From positions 3,224,001 through 3,288,000 of the forward strand of contig NZ_CP162553.1 of the NCBI RefSeq assembly GCF_040939785.1: a DNA stretch of 64,000 nt, read 5' to 3'. Position 1 is the first letter of the stretch, and each line of letters begins with the position of its first letter. The stretch is from Bradyrhizobium lupini (GTDB lineage: Bacteria; Pseudomonadota; Alphaproteobacteria; Rhizobiales; Xanthobacteraceae). The position numbers and the translations under genes were made by a program. Under the pieces are notes generated by a model. It did not search any database, was not told the DNA's origin, and saw only the letters and a program-made list of their open reading frames with translations. Positions 35,808 to 44,528 of the stretch are shown one piece after another.

Positions 35808-36743
35808 TTACTTCACCGCGTCGAAGCACCAGGCCAGAATGCCCTTCTGCGCGTGCAGGCGGTTTTCGGCCTCGTCGAACACGACGGATTGTGGACCGTC
35901 GATCACCTCGTCGGTGACCTCCTCGCCCCGATGGGCGGGCAGGCAGTGCATGAACAGCGCATCCGGCTTGGCAAGCGACATCAGCTGCGCATTGACCTGA
36001 TAGGGCTTGAGCACGTTGTGGCGGTGCTCGCCTTCCTTGTCGCCCATCGACACCCAGGTGTCGGTCACGACACAATCGGCGCCGCGCACGGCGGCTTCGG
36101 CATCCGTGCCGAGCATGATCGGCGCGCCCGTCGCCTTGATGAAGTCGCGCATCGCCTTTTTCGGCGCGAGCTCCGGAGGCGTCGCGACATTGAGCTGGAA
36201 CTTGAAGCGCTCGGCGGCGTGCGCCCAGGAGGCGAGCACGTTGTTGTCGTCGCCGGTCCAGGCCACGGTCTTGCCCTCGATCGGGCCGCGATGTTCCTCG
36301 TAGGTCATGAGGTCCGCCATCACCTGGCAGGGATGCGAGCGGCGCGTCAGGCCGTTGATGACGGGCACGGTGGCGTTTGCCGCAAGCTCCAGCAGCGCAT
36401 CGTGATTGAGAATGCGGATCATGATGGCGTCGACATAGCGCGACAGCACGCGCGCGGTGTCGGCGATGGTCTCGCCGCGGCCGAGCTGCATTTCGGCGCC
36501 GGTGAGCATGATGGGCTCGCCGCCGAGCTGGCGCATGGCGACGTCGAAAGACACCCGCGTCCGCGTCGAGGGGCGCTCGAAGATCATCGCCAGGGTCTTG
36601 CCTTCGAGCGGCCTGACCGGCTGATGCGCCTTCTGCTTCGCCTTCATCGCGGAGGACGCAGCGAGCATGCGCTTGAGCTCCGACAGCGGCAGCTCGTTGA
36701 TATCGAGGAAGTGCTTCGGTGTTTTATCGGGCGACTTGCTCAT
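35808..36743 (-). CDS. argF: ornithine carbamoyltransferase
   Basis: Joins carbamoyl phosphate to ornithine to give citrulline in arginine synthesis; 311 residues. Motifs: [15 protein letters not shown] (carbamoyl-phosphate site, about 55-69), [18 protein letters not shown] (HPxQ), [16 protein letters not shown] and [16 protein letters not shown] (ornithine-binding HCLP). The frame is open far upstream, but the ATG at 36743 overlaps the argD stop by one base (TGATG), the expected coupled start. Confidence 0.95.
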   Translation of the reverse strand: MSKSPDKTPKHFLDINELPLSELKRMLAASSAMKAKQKAHQPVRPLEGKTLAMIFERPSTRTRVSFDVAMRQLGGEPIMLTGAEMQLGRGETIADTARVLSRYVDAIMIRILNHDALLELAANATVPVINGLTRRSHPCQVMADLMTYEEHRGPIEGKTVAWTGDDNNVLASWAHAAERFKFQLNVATPPELAPKKAMRDFIKATGAPIMLGTDAEAAVRGADCVVTDTWVSMGDKEGEHRHNVLKPYQVNAQLMSLAKPDALFMHCLPAHRGEEVTDEVIDGPQSVVFDEAENRLHAQKGILAWCFDAVK

Positions 36744-37945
36744 CAGCTTGCCGCCCGCTTGTTGCCGGACAACGCGGTGCAGGCGCGCTCGAGCCGCCCG
36801 ACGCTGTCCTCGATCTCGGCTTCGGTGACGATCAAAGGCGGCAGGAAACGCACGACATTGTCGCCGGCACCGACGGTGAGCAGCTTTTGGTCGCGCAAGG
36901 CTGCAACGAGATCGCCGGAGGGCACCACGGCCTTGATGCCGATCAGGAGGCCCTCGCCGCGCACTTCGCTGACGACATCGCCGTGTCGGTCGATCACGGA
37001 GGCGAGCTTCTGCTTGAGCAGCAGCGACATCCTCTGCACGTGGTCGAAGAAGCCGGGCTTGAGCATGACGTCGAGCACGGCGTTCGCAGCCGCGATCGCG
37101 AGCGGATTGCCCCCGAAGGTCGAGCCGTGCGAGCCCGGCGTCATGCCGGACGCCGCTTCCGCGGTCGCAAGGCAGGCGCCGATCGGGAAGCCGCCGCCGA
37201 GCGCCTTGGCCAGCGACATCACGTCGGGTTCGACGCCAAGGCGGCGGTACGCGAACAGATCGCCGGTGCGGCCCATGCCGGTCTGCACCTCGTCGAAGGC
37301 GAGCAACAGACCCTTCTCGTCGCAGAGCTGGCGCAACGCCCTCAGGAAGGCGGGCGTTGCCGAACGCACACCGCCCTCGCCCTGGATCGGCTCGATCAGG
37401 ATGCCGGCGGTCTGCGGACCGATTGCCTTTTTCACGGCATCGAGATCGCCATGCGCAACCTGGTCGAAGCCCTCCATCGGAGGGCCGAAACCTTCGAGAT
37501 ATTTTGCCGATCCCGTTGCGGCCAGCGTCGCCAGCGTGCGGCCATGGAAGGCGCCTTCGAAGGTGATCATGCGATAGCGGTCGGGATGACCCTTTGCGGC
37601 GTGATAACGGCGCACGACCTTGATCACGCATTCCAGCGCTTCGGCGCCGGAATTGCAGAAGAACACGAAATCCGCGAAACTTTCATTGCACAGGCGCGCG
37701 GCGAGCTTTTCGCCGTCCGGGCTCTGGAACAGATCTGACATGTGCCAGAGCTTGGTGGCCTGCTCCTGCAACGCCGCGACCAGCGCCGGATGGGCATGGC
37801 CGAGCGCATTCACCGCCACCCCGGAGGTGAAATCGAGATAGCGCTCGCCATTGGTCGCGATCAGCCAGCAGCCTTCGCCACGCTCGAAACCAAGGTCGGA
37901 CCTGGCGAAAACGGGGAGCAAATGCGGCGCTGCGCTGTTAGTCAT
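36743..37945 (-). CDS. argD: acetylornithine/succinyldiaminopimelate aminotransferase
   Basis: Class III PLP aminotransferase of 400 residues in arginine (and possibly lysine) synthesis. Visible motifs: [21 protein letters not shown] (about 32-52), [20 protein letters not shown] (PLP phosphate loop), [42 protein letters not shown] (Asp for PLP), [17 protein letters not shown] (Schiff-base Lys) and [17 protein letters not shown]. The ATG at 37945 is the family start; the frame continues upstream without a stop. It is the first gene of an argD-argF operon with a clear promoter at 38053-38080. Confidence 0.95.
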   Translation of the reverse strand: MTNSAAPHLLPVFARSDLGFERGEGCWLIATNGERYLDFTSGVAVNALGHAHPALVAALQEQATKLWHMSDLFQSPDGEKLAARLCNESFADFVFFCNSGAEALECVIKVVRRYHAAKGHPDRYRMITFEGAFHGRTLATLAATGSAKYLEGFGPPMEGFDQVAHGDLDAVKKAIGPQTAGILIEPIQGEGGVRSATPAFLRALRQLCDEKGLLLAFDEVQTGMGRTGDLFAYRRLGVEPDVMSLAKALGGGFPIGACLATAEAASGMTPGSHGSTFGGNPLAIAAANAVLDVMLKPGFFDHVQRMSLLLKQKLASVIDRHGDVVSEVRGEGLLIGIKAVVPSGDLVAALRDQKLLTVGAGDNVVRFLPPLIVTEAEIEDSVGRLERACTALSGNKRAAS

Positions 37946-38020
37946 GATGGTCACTTGAATGTTGCGGACGGAGTGAGCGTGCATTGCGCAACGCACCATC
38001 GACCGGCCCGGAAAACGAAA

Positions 38021-38045
38021 CGTGCCGCCTCTTGAGGGCGGCACG
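38021..38045 (-). terminator. hairpin at the 5' end of the argD transcript
   Basis: Perfect 9-bp stem (CGTGCCGCC / GGCGGCACG) with a 7-base loop. On the minus strand it is followed by TTTCGTTTT, so it resembles an intrinsic terminator. It begins about seven bases after the predicted argD -10, so it would either protect the mRNA 5' end or attenuate very early. Confidence 0.45.
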
Positions 38046-38052
38046 TGCGACT

Positions 38053-38080
38053 ATCTTAGGCCTGGTGAAACGGGTGTCAA
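38053..38080 (-). promoter_or_regulatory. sigma-70-type promoter for argD-argF
   Basis: On the minus strand a consensus -35 TTGACA (38080-38075) and -10 TAAGAT (38058-38053) are 16 bases apart, about 110 bases before the argD ATG. This is one of the best promoter matches in the window. Confidence 0.72.
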
Positions 38081-38400
38081 TGCCGCCCGGAAAGCCTCGC
38101 GAAACGCTGAATCCGTAGTCTTGCGGTGCCGATTTTGCGGGATTTGGCCACGGAACATGTGGAAGCGAGTCGGCGGACTCTTGCGCGGGAGTCACGCCAT
38201 ATTGTAGCGTTTGGATTGTCAGATACGACATCTCGTGCAGTGGTTCTGATCTTTAAGTCCTTATGTACCGGCGTAAACGTTCGGGCGTTCAAGACGCGCC
38301 CGGCGAGCCTTAAGGGATTCTGGCGGCACGGGTTTTTGAAGGCTTAGGCATTCGCTGCGAGGCCCCAGGATGGCTGGCGCGCAGCGAGGGAAAGGGTGCA

Positions 38401-38913
38401 ATGACGGTTTTGACCTGGTCCGATGATCGCGTCGAGCAGCTGAAAAAGCTCTGGGAGGCCGGACTTTCGGCCAGCCAGATCGCGGCGGAGCTCGGCAATG
38501 TGACCCGCAATGCCGTGATCGGCAAAGTGCACAGGCTCGGCCTTTCGGGCCGCGCCAAGAGCCCATCATCGGCAGCGCCGCGGCCGCGCAAGGCGCGCCC
38601 CGCGCAGCACATGATGCGGGTGAGCCGCCCGATCTCGCGCGGCAACACCGCGCTGGCGCAGGCCTTCGAGGTGGAGGCTGAGCCGGATCCGGTCACCTAT
38701 GACAACGTGGTGCCGATGAGCCAGCGGCTGTCGCTGCTGGAATTGAACGAGGCGACCTGCCACTGGCCGGTCGGCGATCCCTCGAGCCCGGACTTCTTCT
38801 TCTGCGGTGGAAGGGCGCTGTCCGGACTGCCCTATTGCGCCCAGCACTCGCGCGTTGCGTACCAGCCGGCGTCGGATCGGCGCCGCGCACCGGTGAAGCC
38901 GGGTCCGCGGTAA
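38401..38913 (+). CDS. gcrA: GcrA cell-cycle regulator
   Basis: Alphaproteobacterial transcription factor of 170 residues that binds RNA polymerase sigma-70 and methylated GANTC sites made by CcrM. The N-terminal DNA-binding region is strongly conserved: TWSDDRVEQLKKLWEAGLSASQIAAELGNVTRNAVIGKVHRLGLSGR (about 5-51). A variable linker follows, and the C-terminal sigma-interacting domain contains the CHWPVGDPSSPDFFFCGGRALSGLPYCAQHSRVAYQP segment (about 120-156). Its upstream region is rich in GANTC. Confidence 0.93.
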   Translation: MTVLTWSDDRVEQLKKLWEAGLSASQIAAELGNVTRNAVIGKVHRLGLSGRAKSPSSAAPRPRKARPAQHMMRVSRPISRGNTALAQAFEVEAEPDPVTYDNVVPMSQRLSLLELNEATCHWPVGDPSSPDFFFCGGRALSGLPYCAQHSRVAYQPASDRRRAPVKPGPR

Positions 38914-38954
38914 TCACGGCAAGTCGTCGCGCGAAGACGATTCAACAATTTCAG

Positions 38955-39115
38955 CGTCGTCCCGGCCTAGTGCGCAATTGCGCACGGGGGCCGGGACCCA
39001 TACTCCGAGCACGCAATAATCGTGCGGAAGGGGTCACTCCGAGTCTTCGCCAAACCACGTTCGGTGGTTATGGGCCCGGATCAGCGCTCGCTTCGCTCGC
39101 TTGTCCGGGACGACG
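38955..39115. repeat. 161-bp inverted-repeat intergenic element, copy 2
   Basis: Ends CGTCGTCCCGG (38955-38965) and CCGGGACGACG (39105-39115), with inner GGGACCCATA and TTATGGGCCCGGATC blocks as in 5657-5820. It has extra inner palindromes (TGCGCAATTGCGCA; CACGCAATAATCGTG). It separates convergent gcrA and phoB. Confidence 0.7.
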
Positions 39116-39159
39116 GCTGAGAATGCAGGGACAACTCGCCAACAAACAAGCCTGCAACC

Positions 39160-39866
39160 CTACACCTGCTCCGCCTTGGCAAACCGATCATCCAGCGCGT
39201 AGCCGGCGCCGCGGACGGTGCGGATCGGGTCCTGCTCGCGGCCGAGATTGAGCAGCTTGCGCAGGCGGCCGATATGCACGTCGACGGTGCGCTCGTCGAT
39301 ATAGATGTCGCGACCCCAGACGCTGTCGAGCAGTTGCTCGCGCGAGAACACGCGCCCCGGATGCTCCAGGAAGAACTCCAGCAGGCGATATTCGGTCGGA
39401 CCGAGATCGATCGGCCGGCCCGAGCGCGCCACGCGGCGCTTGTCGCGGTCGAGCTCGATGTCGCCAAAGCAAGCACCGTCGCGAGCCGCTCCGGGCTTGC
39501 GCGCCGCAGCAGGCCTTTCACGCGCGCCAGCAGCTCCGGCACCGAGAACGGCTTGACGATGTAATCGTCGGCGCCGGTCGCAAGACCCCGCACCCGCTCG
39601 CTCTCCTCGCCGCGCGCGGTGAGCATGATGATCGGGAGCTGCTTGGTCTCGGGACGGGTGCGAAGCCGCCGGCACAATTCGATGCCTGACAGGCCCGGCA
39701 GCATCCAGTCGAGCACGATCAGATCGGGGATGTGCTCCTTGAGGCGGGTGTCGGCGTCGTCGCCGCGCATCACCGTCTCGACGTCATAGCCGTCGCCTTC
39801 GAGGTTGTAGCGGAGAAGCTCGGTCAGGGCTTCCTCGTCCTCAACCACCATAATGCGTGCGCCCAT
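39160..39866 (-). pseudogene. phoB: phosphate response regulator PhoB, frameshifted
   Basis: From 39866 the first frame encodes the receiver domain (GARIMVVEDEEALTELLRYNL, phospho-Asp in LIVLDWMLPG, PIIMLTARGEESERVRGL, DDYIVKPFSVPELLARVKGLLRR). After SPERLATVLA it leaves frame at about 39465-39476. The winged-helix output domain continues in another frame (FGDIELDRDKRRVARSGR, GPTEYRLLEFFLEHPGRVFSREQLLDSVWG, RTVDVHIGRLRKLLN, IRTVRGAGYALD) to 39160. The span is 707 bases, one less than the 708 of a normal 235-residue PhoB. Because the whole pst-phoU operon beside it is intact, a missing base in the AAA/TTT run is more likely a sequence error than a loss of function. Confidence 0.88.
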
Positions 39867-39888
39867 CGGGTCGTCGCTCCCTAAGTCT

Positions 39889-40605
39889 TCAGGTGTTCGG
39901 TACCGTGTTGGCGAAGGTCGTCATGTCGCCCTTCGGCCGCTTGTCGGTGATGGCCTGGCCCTCGATCATGTAGAACACGGTCTCGGCGATGTTGGTGGCG
40001 TGGTCGCCGATCCGCTCGATGTTCTTGGCGCAGAACATCAGATGGATGCAGAACGAGATGTTGCGCGGATCCTCCATCATGTAGGTGAGGAGCTCGCGGA
40101 ACAGCGAGGTGCAGATGGCGTCGACCTCCTCGTCGCCCTTCCAGACCGCCATCGCCGCCGGCAGATCATGCGCGGCATAGGCGTCCAGCACCGACTTGAC
40201 CTGCTGCTGCACGAGGTCGGTCATGTGCTCGAGGCCGCGGAACAGCTTGAGCGGATGGAAGTCCGTCTCCAGCGCCGCGACGCGCTTGCCCATGTTCTTG
40301 GCGAGGTCGCCGATGCGCTCGAGATCGGTCGCGACGCGCATGGCGCCGACGATCTCGCGCAGATCGACCGCCATCGGCTGGCGGCGGGCGATGGTGAGCA
40401 CCGCACGCTCCTCGATGCGCTTCTGCAGCGCGTCGAGCTCGGTGTCGATGGCGACGACGCGCTGGCCGAGCGGGACGTCGCGGCGGATCAGCGCGTCGAC
40501 GGACTCGACGATCATGCGCTCGGCGATGCCGCCCATCTCGGCGACCAGGCGAGTGAGTTCCTGGAGGTCGGTGTCGAAAGCCTTTGCGGTATGTTCAGAA
40601 CCCAT
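39889..40605 (-). CDS. phoU: phosphate transport regulator PhoU
   Basis: Helical cytoplasmic protein of 238 residues with two PhoU repeats (about 15-105 and 120-210). Conserved lines include AERMIVESVDALIRRD, RQPMAVDLREIVGAMRVATDLERIGDLAKNMGKR, and in the second repeat FCIHLMFCAKNIERIGDHATNIAE, the E/DxxxD metal clusters of the family. PhoU links Pst transport to PhoR and keeps the regulon off when phosphate is plentiful. It follows pstB by ten bases. Confidence 0.95.
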   Translation of the reverse strand: MGSEHTAKAFDTDLQELTRLVAEMGGIAERMIVESVDALIRRDVPLGQRVVAIDTELDALQKRIEERAVLTIARRQPMAVDLREIVGAMRVATDLERIGDLAKNMGKRVAALETDFHPLKLFRGLEHMTDLVQQQVKSVLDAYAAHDLPAAMAVWKGDEEVDAICTSLFRELLTYMMEDPRNISFCIHLMFCAKNIERIGDHATNIAETVFYMIEGQAITDKRPKGDMTTFANTVPNT

Positions 40606-40615
40606 GTCGCGTCTC

Positions 40616-41437
40616 CTAGCCGAACCGGCCGGTGATGTAATCCTGCGTGCGCCGATCTGACGGCGACGTGAAGATCTTGCTGGTGTCGTCGAACTCTATC
40701 AGCTCGCCGAGATACATGAAGGCGGTCTTGTCGGAGACGCGCGCCGCCTGTTGCATGTTGTGGGTGACGATAGCGATCGTGTAATCCTCGGACAGCTCCT
40801 GGATCAGCTCCTCGACCTTGGCGGTCGAGATCGGGTCGAGCGCCGAACAGGGTTCGTCGAACAGGATCACCTCGGGCCGCACCGCGACGGTGCGGGCGAT
40901 GCAGAGGCGCTGCTGCTGGCCGCCGGAGAGCGACAGGCCGGAGGCGTTGAGCTTGTCCTTGACCTCGTTCCACAGCGCGCCGCCGCGCAGCGCCTTCTCG
41001 ACGCGGCCGTCCATCTCGGACTTCGAGATCTTCTCATAGAGACGGATGCCGAACGCGATGTTCTCGTAGATCGTCATCGGGAACGGCGTCGGCTTCTGGA
41101 ACACCATGCCGACGCGGGCGCGCAGCAAATTGAGGTCCAGCCTGGGGTCGAGGATGTTGGTCTGATCGAGCATCAGCTGACCGGTGGCGCGCTGGCCGGG
41201 ATAGAGGTCGTACATCCGGTTGAAGATGCGCAGCAGGGTCGACTTGCCGCAGCCCGACGGTCCGATGAACGCCGTAACGCGGTTGGCGCCGAGCGTCAGG
41301 TTGATGTTCTTCAGCGCATGGTGCTCGCCGTAATAGAAGTTCAGGTTACGCACGGTCACCTTCGGGGGCGCCTCGGGCAGCACCGCCGCGTGCGGCAGTC
41401 CACCGGACGCGCTCATCGACACGGAAAGATCACTCAT
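40616..41437 (-). CDS. pstB: phosphate ABC transporter ATP-binding protein
   Basis: ATPase of the high-affinity phosphate importer, 273 residues. Walker [14 protein letters not shown] (about 58-70), family segment [28 protein letters not shown] (Q loop), signature [13 protein letters not shown] and Walker [17 protein letters not shown] are all present. The N terminus has an extra 20 or so residues before [14 protein letters not shown]. The start overlaps the pstA stop by four bases (ATGA). Confidence 0.95.
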   Translation of the reverse strand: MSDLSVSMSASGGLPHAAVLPEAPPKVTVRNLNFYYGEHHALKNINLTLGANRVTAFIGPSGCGKSTLLRIFNRMYDLYPGQRATGQLMLDQTNILDPRLDLNLLRARVGMVFQKPTPFPMTIYENIAFGIRLYEKISKSEMDGRVEKALRGGALWNEVKDKLNASGLSLSGGQQQRLCIARTVAVRPEVILFDEPCSALDPISTAKVEELIQELSEDYTIAIVTHNMQQAARVSDKTAFMYLGELIEFDDTSKIFTSPSDRRTQDYITGRFG

Positions 41438-42279
41438 TTTGCGGTCCTCTCGGCGCCAAGGATGCGCGCGAAAATATTAAGGGCAAGAACGGTCAGGGTG
41501 ATGAGCAGCGCCCCGCTCCAGGCCAACTGCTTCCAATAGGCATAGGGGCTCTGCACGAAGTTGTTGATGGTCACAGGCAGGTTCGCCATCGTCTTGTTCA
41601 GGCCGAGGCTGAAGAACTGGTTCGATAGCGCGGTGAACAGCAGCGGCGCGGTTTCACCGGCGACGCGAGCGGTCGCGAGCAGCACGCCGGTGATGAGACC
41701 CGATCGGGCAGCCCGATAAGCGATCCGCTTGATCACCAGCGAACGCGGCAGGCCGAGCGCCGAGGCCGCCTCGCGCAACGCGTTCGGCACCAGCAGCAGC
41801 ATGTCCTCGGTCGTGCGCAGCACCACCGGGATCACGATGACCGCGAGGGCGAGCGAGCCTGCGATCGCCGAGAAGCCGCGCATCGGCACCACCACGGCGC
41901 CGTAGATGAACAGGCCGATGATGATCGAGGGCGCCGAGAGCAGGATGTCGTTGATGAAGCGGATCACCGAGGTCAGCCGGTCGTTGCGGCCGTATTCGGC
42001 GAGATAGGTGCCGGCGAACATGCCGAGCGGCGCGCCGATGCCGACGCCGATCACGGTCATGATCAGCGAGCCGACGATGGCGTTGAGCAGACCGCCCTCG
42101 TTCGATCCCGGTGGCGGCGTGTTCTCGGTGAACAGCTGGACATTGAGTCCCGCCAGCCCGTTGTAGAGCAGCGTGATCAGGATCAGCGCGAGCCAGGTGA
42201 CGCCGAAGGCGGTTGCGGCGATGCAGAGCCCGCGGACGACGATGTCCTTGCGGCGTCGGCGTGAATAGATCGGATTCAT
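41434..42279 (-). CDS. pstA: phosphate ABC transporter permease PstA
   Basis: Inner-membrane permease of 281 residues with six helices. The BPD_transp_1 coupling loop is [24 protein letters not shown] (EAA motif), with [26 protein letters not shown] and [20 protein letters not shown] as family landmarks. It forms the channel with PstC. The gene is four bases downstream of pstC and overlaps pstB. Confidence 0.95.
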   Translation of the reverse strand: MNPIYSRRRRKDIVVRGLCIAATAFGVTWLALILITLLYNGLAGLNVQLFTENTPPPGSNEGGLLNAIVGSLIMTVIGVGIGAPLGMFAGTYLAEYGRNDRLTSVIRFINDILLSAPSIIIGLFIYGAVVVPMRGFSAIAGSLALAVIVIPVVLRTTEDMLLLVPNALREAASALGLPRSLVIKRIAYRAARSGLITGVLLATARVAGETAPLLFTALSNQFFSLGLNKTMANLPVTINNFVQSPYAYWKQLAWSGALLITLTVLALNIFARILGAERTAK

Positions 42280-42283
42280 GGCG

Positions 42284-43273
42284 CTAATTCCCCGCCTTCT
42301 TTTCCAGCCGCATCAGCATCAGCCGCGCCGCTGCGAGCACGAAGAAGGTCAGAACGAACAGCAGGAGGCCGAGCAGGATCAGGCCGGATTGGTGCAGGCC
42401 GTCGCTCTCGGCGAACTCGGATGCGATCGCCGCCGAGATCGTGGTGCCCGGCGCAAAGATCGATGACGAGATCCGGAACGAGTTGCCGATGATGAAGGTC
42501 ACCGCCATGGTCTCGCCGAGCGCGCGGCCCAGCGCCAGCATGATGCCGCCGATGACGCCGACCCGGGTGTAGGGGATCACCACGCTGCGGACGACTTCCC
42601 ATGTGGTGCAGCCGACGCCGTAGGCGGCTTCCTTCAGGACCGGAGGCACCGTCTTGAACACGTCGACCGAGATCGAGGTGATGAAGGGCAGCACCATGAT
42701 GGCAAGGATCAGCGCGGCATTGAACAGGCTGAGATAGGACGGGGGACCTGCGAAGATCGCGCCCAGCACGGGAACGCCGTCGAAGATCTTGATCATGAAG
42801 GGCTGGAACGTGTTGGCCAGGAACGGACCCAACACGAAGAAGCCCCACATGCCGTAGATGATCGAGGGAATACCGGCGAGCAGCTCGATTGCCATGCCGA
42901 TCGGGCGGCGCAGCCCTTGCGGGCAGAGCTCGGTGAGGAAGATCGCAATGCCGAGACCCACGGGAATGGCGATCAGCATCGCGATGAAGGAGGTGACGAG
43001 CGTGCCGTACATCGGCCCGAGCGCGCCGAGCACCGGCGGATCTGCGGAGGGCGCCCAGCGCTGCGTCCACAGGAAGGAGACGCCGTATTCTTTCATCGCC
43101 GGGAAAGCGCCGACGATCAGCGAAATGATGATGCCGCCGAGGATCAGAAGCACCGAGATCGCGGAGAGCCGCGTAATCCAGTAGAAGGTAACGTCGCCGA
43201 GCTTGAACGCGCTCAAGGCCTTGGCGCGGTCATACGGTCCGGCGTCGTCGATTACATCGCTCTGAACGGCCAT
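42284..43273 (-). CDS. pstC: phosphate ABC transporter permease PstC
   Basis: Second permease of the Pst importer, about 329 residues. Landmarks are [49 protein letters not shown] and the coupling loop [27 protein letters not shown]. The start is set at [10 protein letters not shown] (43273); a longer frame starts at 43300. A 13-bp stem-loop lies between it and pstS. Confidence 0.93.
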   Translation of the reverse strand: MAVQSDVIDDAGPYDRAKALSAFKLGDVTFYWITRLSAISVLLILGGIIISLIVGAFPAMKEYGVSFLWTQRWAPSADPPVLGALGPMYGTLVTSFIAMLIAIPVGLGIAIFLTELCPQGLRRPIGMAIELLAGIPSIIYGMWGFFVLGPFLANTFQPFMIKIFDGVPVLGAIFAGPPSYLSLFNAALILAIMVLPFITSISVDVFKTVPPVLKEAAYGVGCTTWEVVRSVVIPYTRVGVIGGIMLALGRALGETMAVTFIIGNSFRISSSIFAPGTTISAAIASEFAESDGLHQSGLILLGLLLFVLTFFVLAAARLMLMRLEKKAGN

Positions 43274-43323
43274 CTCTGCCACGCCGATCCCCTGTACCAA
43301 ATAGTATACGTTTTTTGTTGGTC

Positions 43324-43359
43324 CGTGCCCCGGATGTAGCGCAGCGCATCCGGGGCACG
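43324..43359 (-). terminator. 13-bp stem-loop between pstS and pstC
   Basis: CGTGCCCCGGATG (43324-43336) pairs perfectly with CATCCGGGGCACG (43347-43359), 12 bases after the pstS stop. There is no T-run, so it probably slows 3' decay of the pstS part of the message, giving more binding protein than channel, rather than stopping transcription. Confidence 0.5.
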
Positions 43360-43371
43360 AGCGTCGCGAAC

Positions 43372-44385
43372 CTAGCTCTTGATGTCGGCAGCCCAGGTCT
43401 TCTCGATCAGCTGAACGACCGGATCCGGCATCGGGATGTAGTCGAGCTCTTCAGCCGCCTTGCCGCCGCTCTTGAAGGCCCAGCGGAAGAACTTGATGGC
43501 TTCCTGCGAGGCCGCCTTGTCGGTGGCGTCCTTGTGCATGAGGATGAAGGTCGCCGCCGTGATCGGCCAGGATTTCTCGCCGGGCTGGTCGGTCAGGATG
43601 ACGTAGTAGCCGGGAGCCTTGGCCCAGTCGGCGTTGGAGGCGGCCGCCTGGAAGGCTTCGACGGTGGGCTGCACAGGCTTGCCGGCCTTGTTGATGAGAC
43701 CGGTGTAGGTCAGCTTGTTCTGCTTGGCATAGGCGTACTCGACATAGCCAATCGAGTTCTTGGTCTGGCTGATGTTGCCGGACACGCCTTCATTGCCCTT
43801 GGCGCCGACGCCGACCGGCCACTCGACCGCGGTACCCTCACCGACCTTGCTCTTCCAATCCGCGCTGGCCTTGGCGAGGTAGTTGGTGAAGTTGAAGGTG
43901 GTGCCCGAACCGTCCGAACGGCGGACCACGGTGATGGCCTCCGAGGGCAGCTTCACGTTCGGGTTGAGCTTCTTGATCGCGGCGTCGTCCCATTTGGTGA
44001 TCTTGCCGAGATAGATGCTGGCCAGCGTCTCGCCGTCGAACACCAGTTCACCGGGCTTCACGCCCTCGATGTTGACGACGGGCACGATGGCACCCATCAC
44101 CATCGGCCACTGGACGAGGCCGTCCTTCTCGAGCTGCTCGGCCTTGAGCGGCGCATCGCTGGCGCCGAAGGTCACGGTCTTGGCCTGGATCTGCTTAATG
44201 CCGCCGCCGGAGCCGATCGACTGGTAGTTCAGACCGTTGCCGGTCTCCTTCTTGTAGGCGTCGGCCCATTTGGAATAGATCGGGAACGGGAACGTCGCGC
44301 CGGCTCCGGTGATGTCGGCAGCAAAGGCCGCCGTCGTCGATGCGGCGACCATGCCAGCAGCGACGAGTGTTTTGAGGAAATTCAT
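43372..44385 (-). CDS. pstS: phosphate-binding periplasmic protein
   Basis: Periplasmic phosphate receptor of 337 residues with signal peptide [24 protein letters not shown]. Binding-site segments are [49 protein letters not shown] (phosphate loops), [18 protein letters not shown] and [28 protein letters not shown]. The ATG at 44385 is chosen because GGAG of the ribosome site lies eight bases upstream, overlapping an earlier in-frame ATG. It is the first gene behind the PHO box. Confidence 0.95.
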   Translation of the reverse strand: MNFLKTLVAAGMVAASTTAAFAADITGAGATFPFPIYSKWADAYKKETGNGLNYQSIGSGGGIKQIQAKTVTFGASDAPLKAEQLEKDGLVQWPMVMGAIVPVVNIEGVKPGELVFDGETLASIYLGKITKWDDAAIKKLNPNVKLPSEAITVVRRSDGSGTTFNFTNYLAKASADWKSKVGEGTAVEWPVGVGAKGNEGVSGNISQTKNSIGYVEYAYAKQNKLTYTGLINKAGKPVQPTVEAFQAAASNADWAKAPGYYVILTDQPGEKSWPITAATFILMHKDATDKAASQEAIKFFRWAFKSGGKAAEELDYIPMPDPVVQLIEKTWAADIKS

Positions 44386-44400
44386 GCTGGTCTCCATACA

Positions 44401-44438
44401 GGGGAGCGAAGCGCCATCCGCGCCCGATCGCGCTCCCC
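44401..44438 (-). other. leader hairpin of pstS mRNA
   Basis: GGGGAGCG (44401-44408) and CGCTCCCC (44431-44438) can pair in the 5' leader between the PHO box and the pstS start. It is probably structural; no regulatory family is recognised. Confidence 0.35.
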
Positions 44439-44484
44439 GTGCCGCCCCTTTAGGAGCGGACAGCTGAGCTTTTACGAAGGTTTG

Positions 44485-44502
44485 GTGACAGTCGGATGAC
44501 AG
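44485..44502 (-). promoter_or_regulatory. PHO box ahead of pstS
   Basis: The minus strand reads CTGTCAT-CCGA-CTGTCAC (44502 to 44485), two 7-base PhoB half-sites with a 4-base spacer, as in the known consensus. It is exactly 100 bases before the pstS ATG, and an AT-rich -10 candidate (GTAAAAG) lies about ten bases downstream. PhoB-phosphate should activate pstSCAB-phoU-phoB from here. Confidence 0.85.
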
Positions 44503-44528
44503 TGTTAAGCAGCTGAAATCGCTGGAAT

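Larger units (their letters stand above)
37946..38400. other. 455-base divergent region between argD and gcrA
   Basis: Holds the argD promoter and its 5' hairpin in the left part and the gcrA upstream region in the right part. The right part has four GANTC sites within 85 bases (38109-38113, 38167-38171, 38176-38180, 38189-38193) and a fifth at 38316-38320, followed by an AT-richer stretch near 38196-38265. No coding sequence is evident. Confidence 0.6.

Noticed and set aside
35586..37577. A 663-codon rightward open frame opposite hslO, argF and argD
   Set aside because: Its residue make-up is that of a GC-rich shadow and it covers three real genes on the other strand.
38021..38088. A second hairpin upstream of argD that could act as antiterminator (GGGCGGCA at 38088-38081 with TGCCGCCC at 38043-38036)
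   Set aside because: The distal arm lies upstream of the predicted -35, so it would not be in the RNA.
39081..39866. A 261-residue open frame taken as a complete receiver protein
   Set aside because: After about residue 130 it is Ser/Arg-rich frameshift junk, and the true PhoB output domain is intact in the neighbouring frame.
43285..43330. A separate pstC promoter (TATACT on the minus strand at about 43304-43309)
   Set aside because: The -10 is good but there is no -35-like element 16-18 bases upstream, and pstC is expected to be read from the PHO box.
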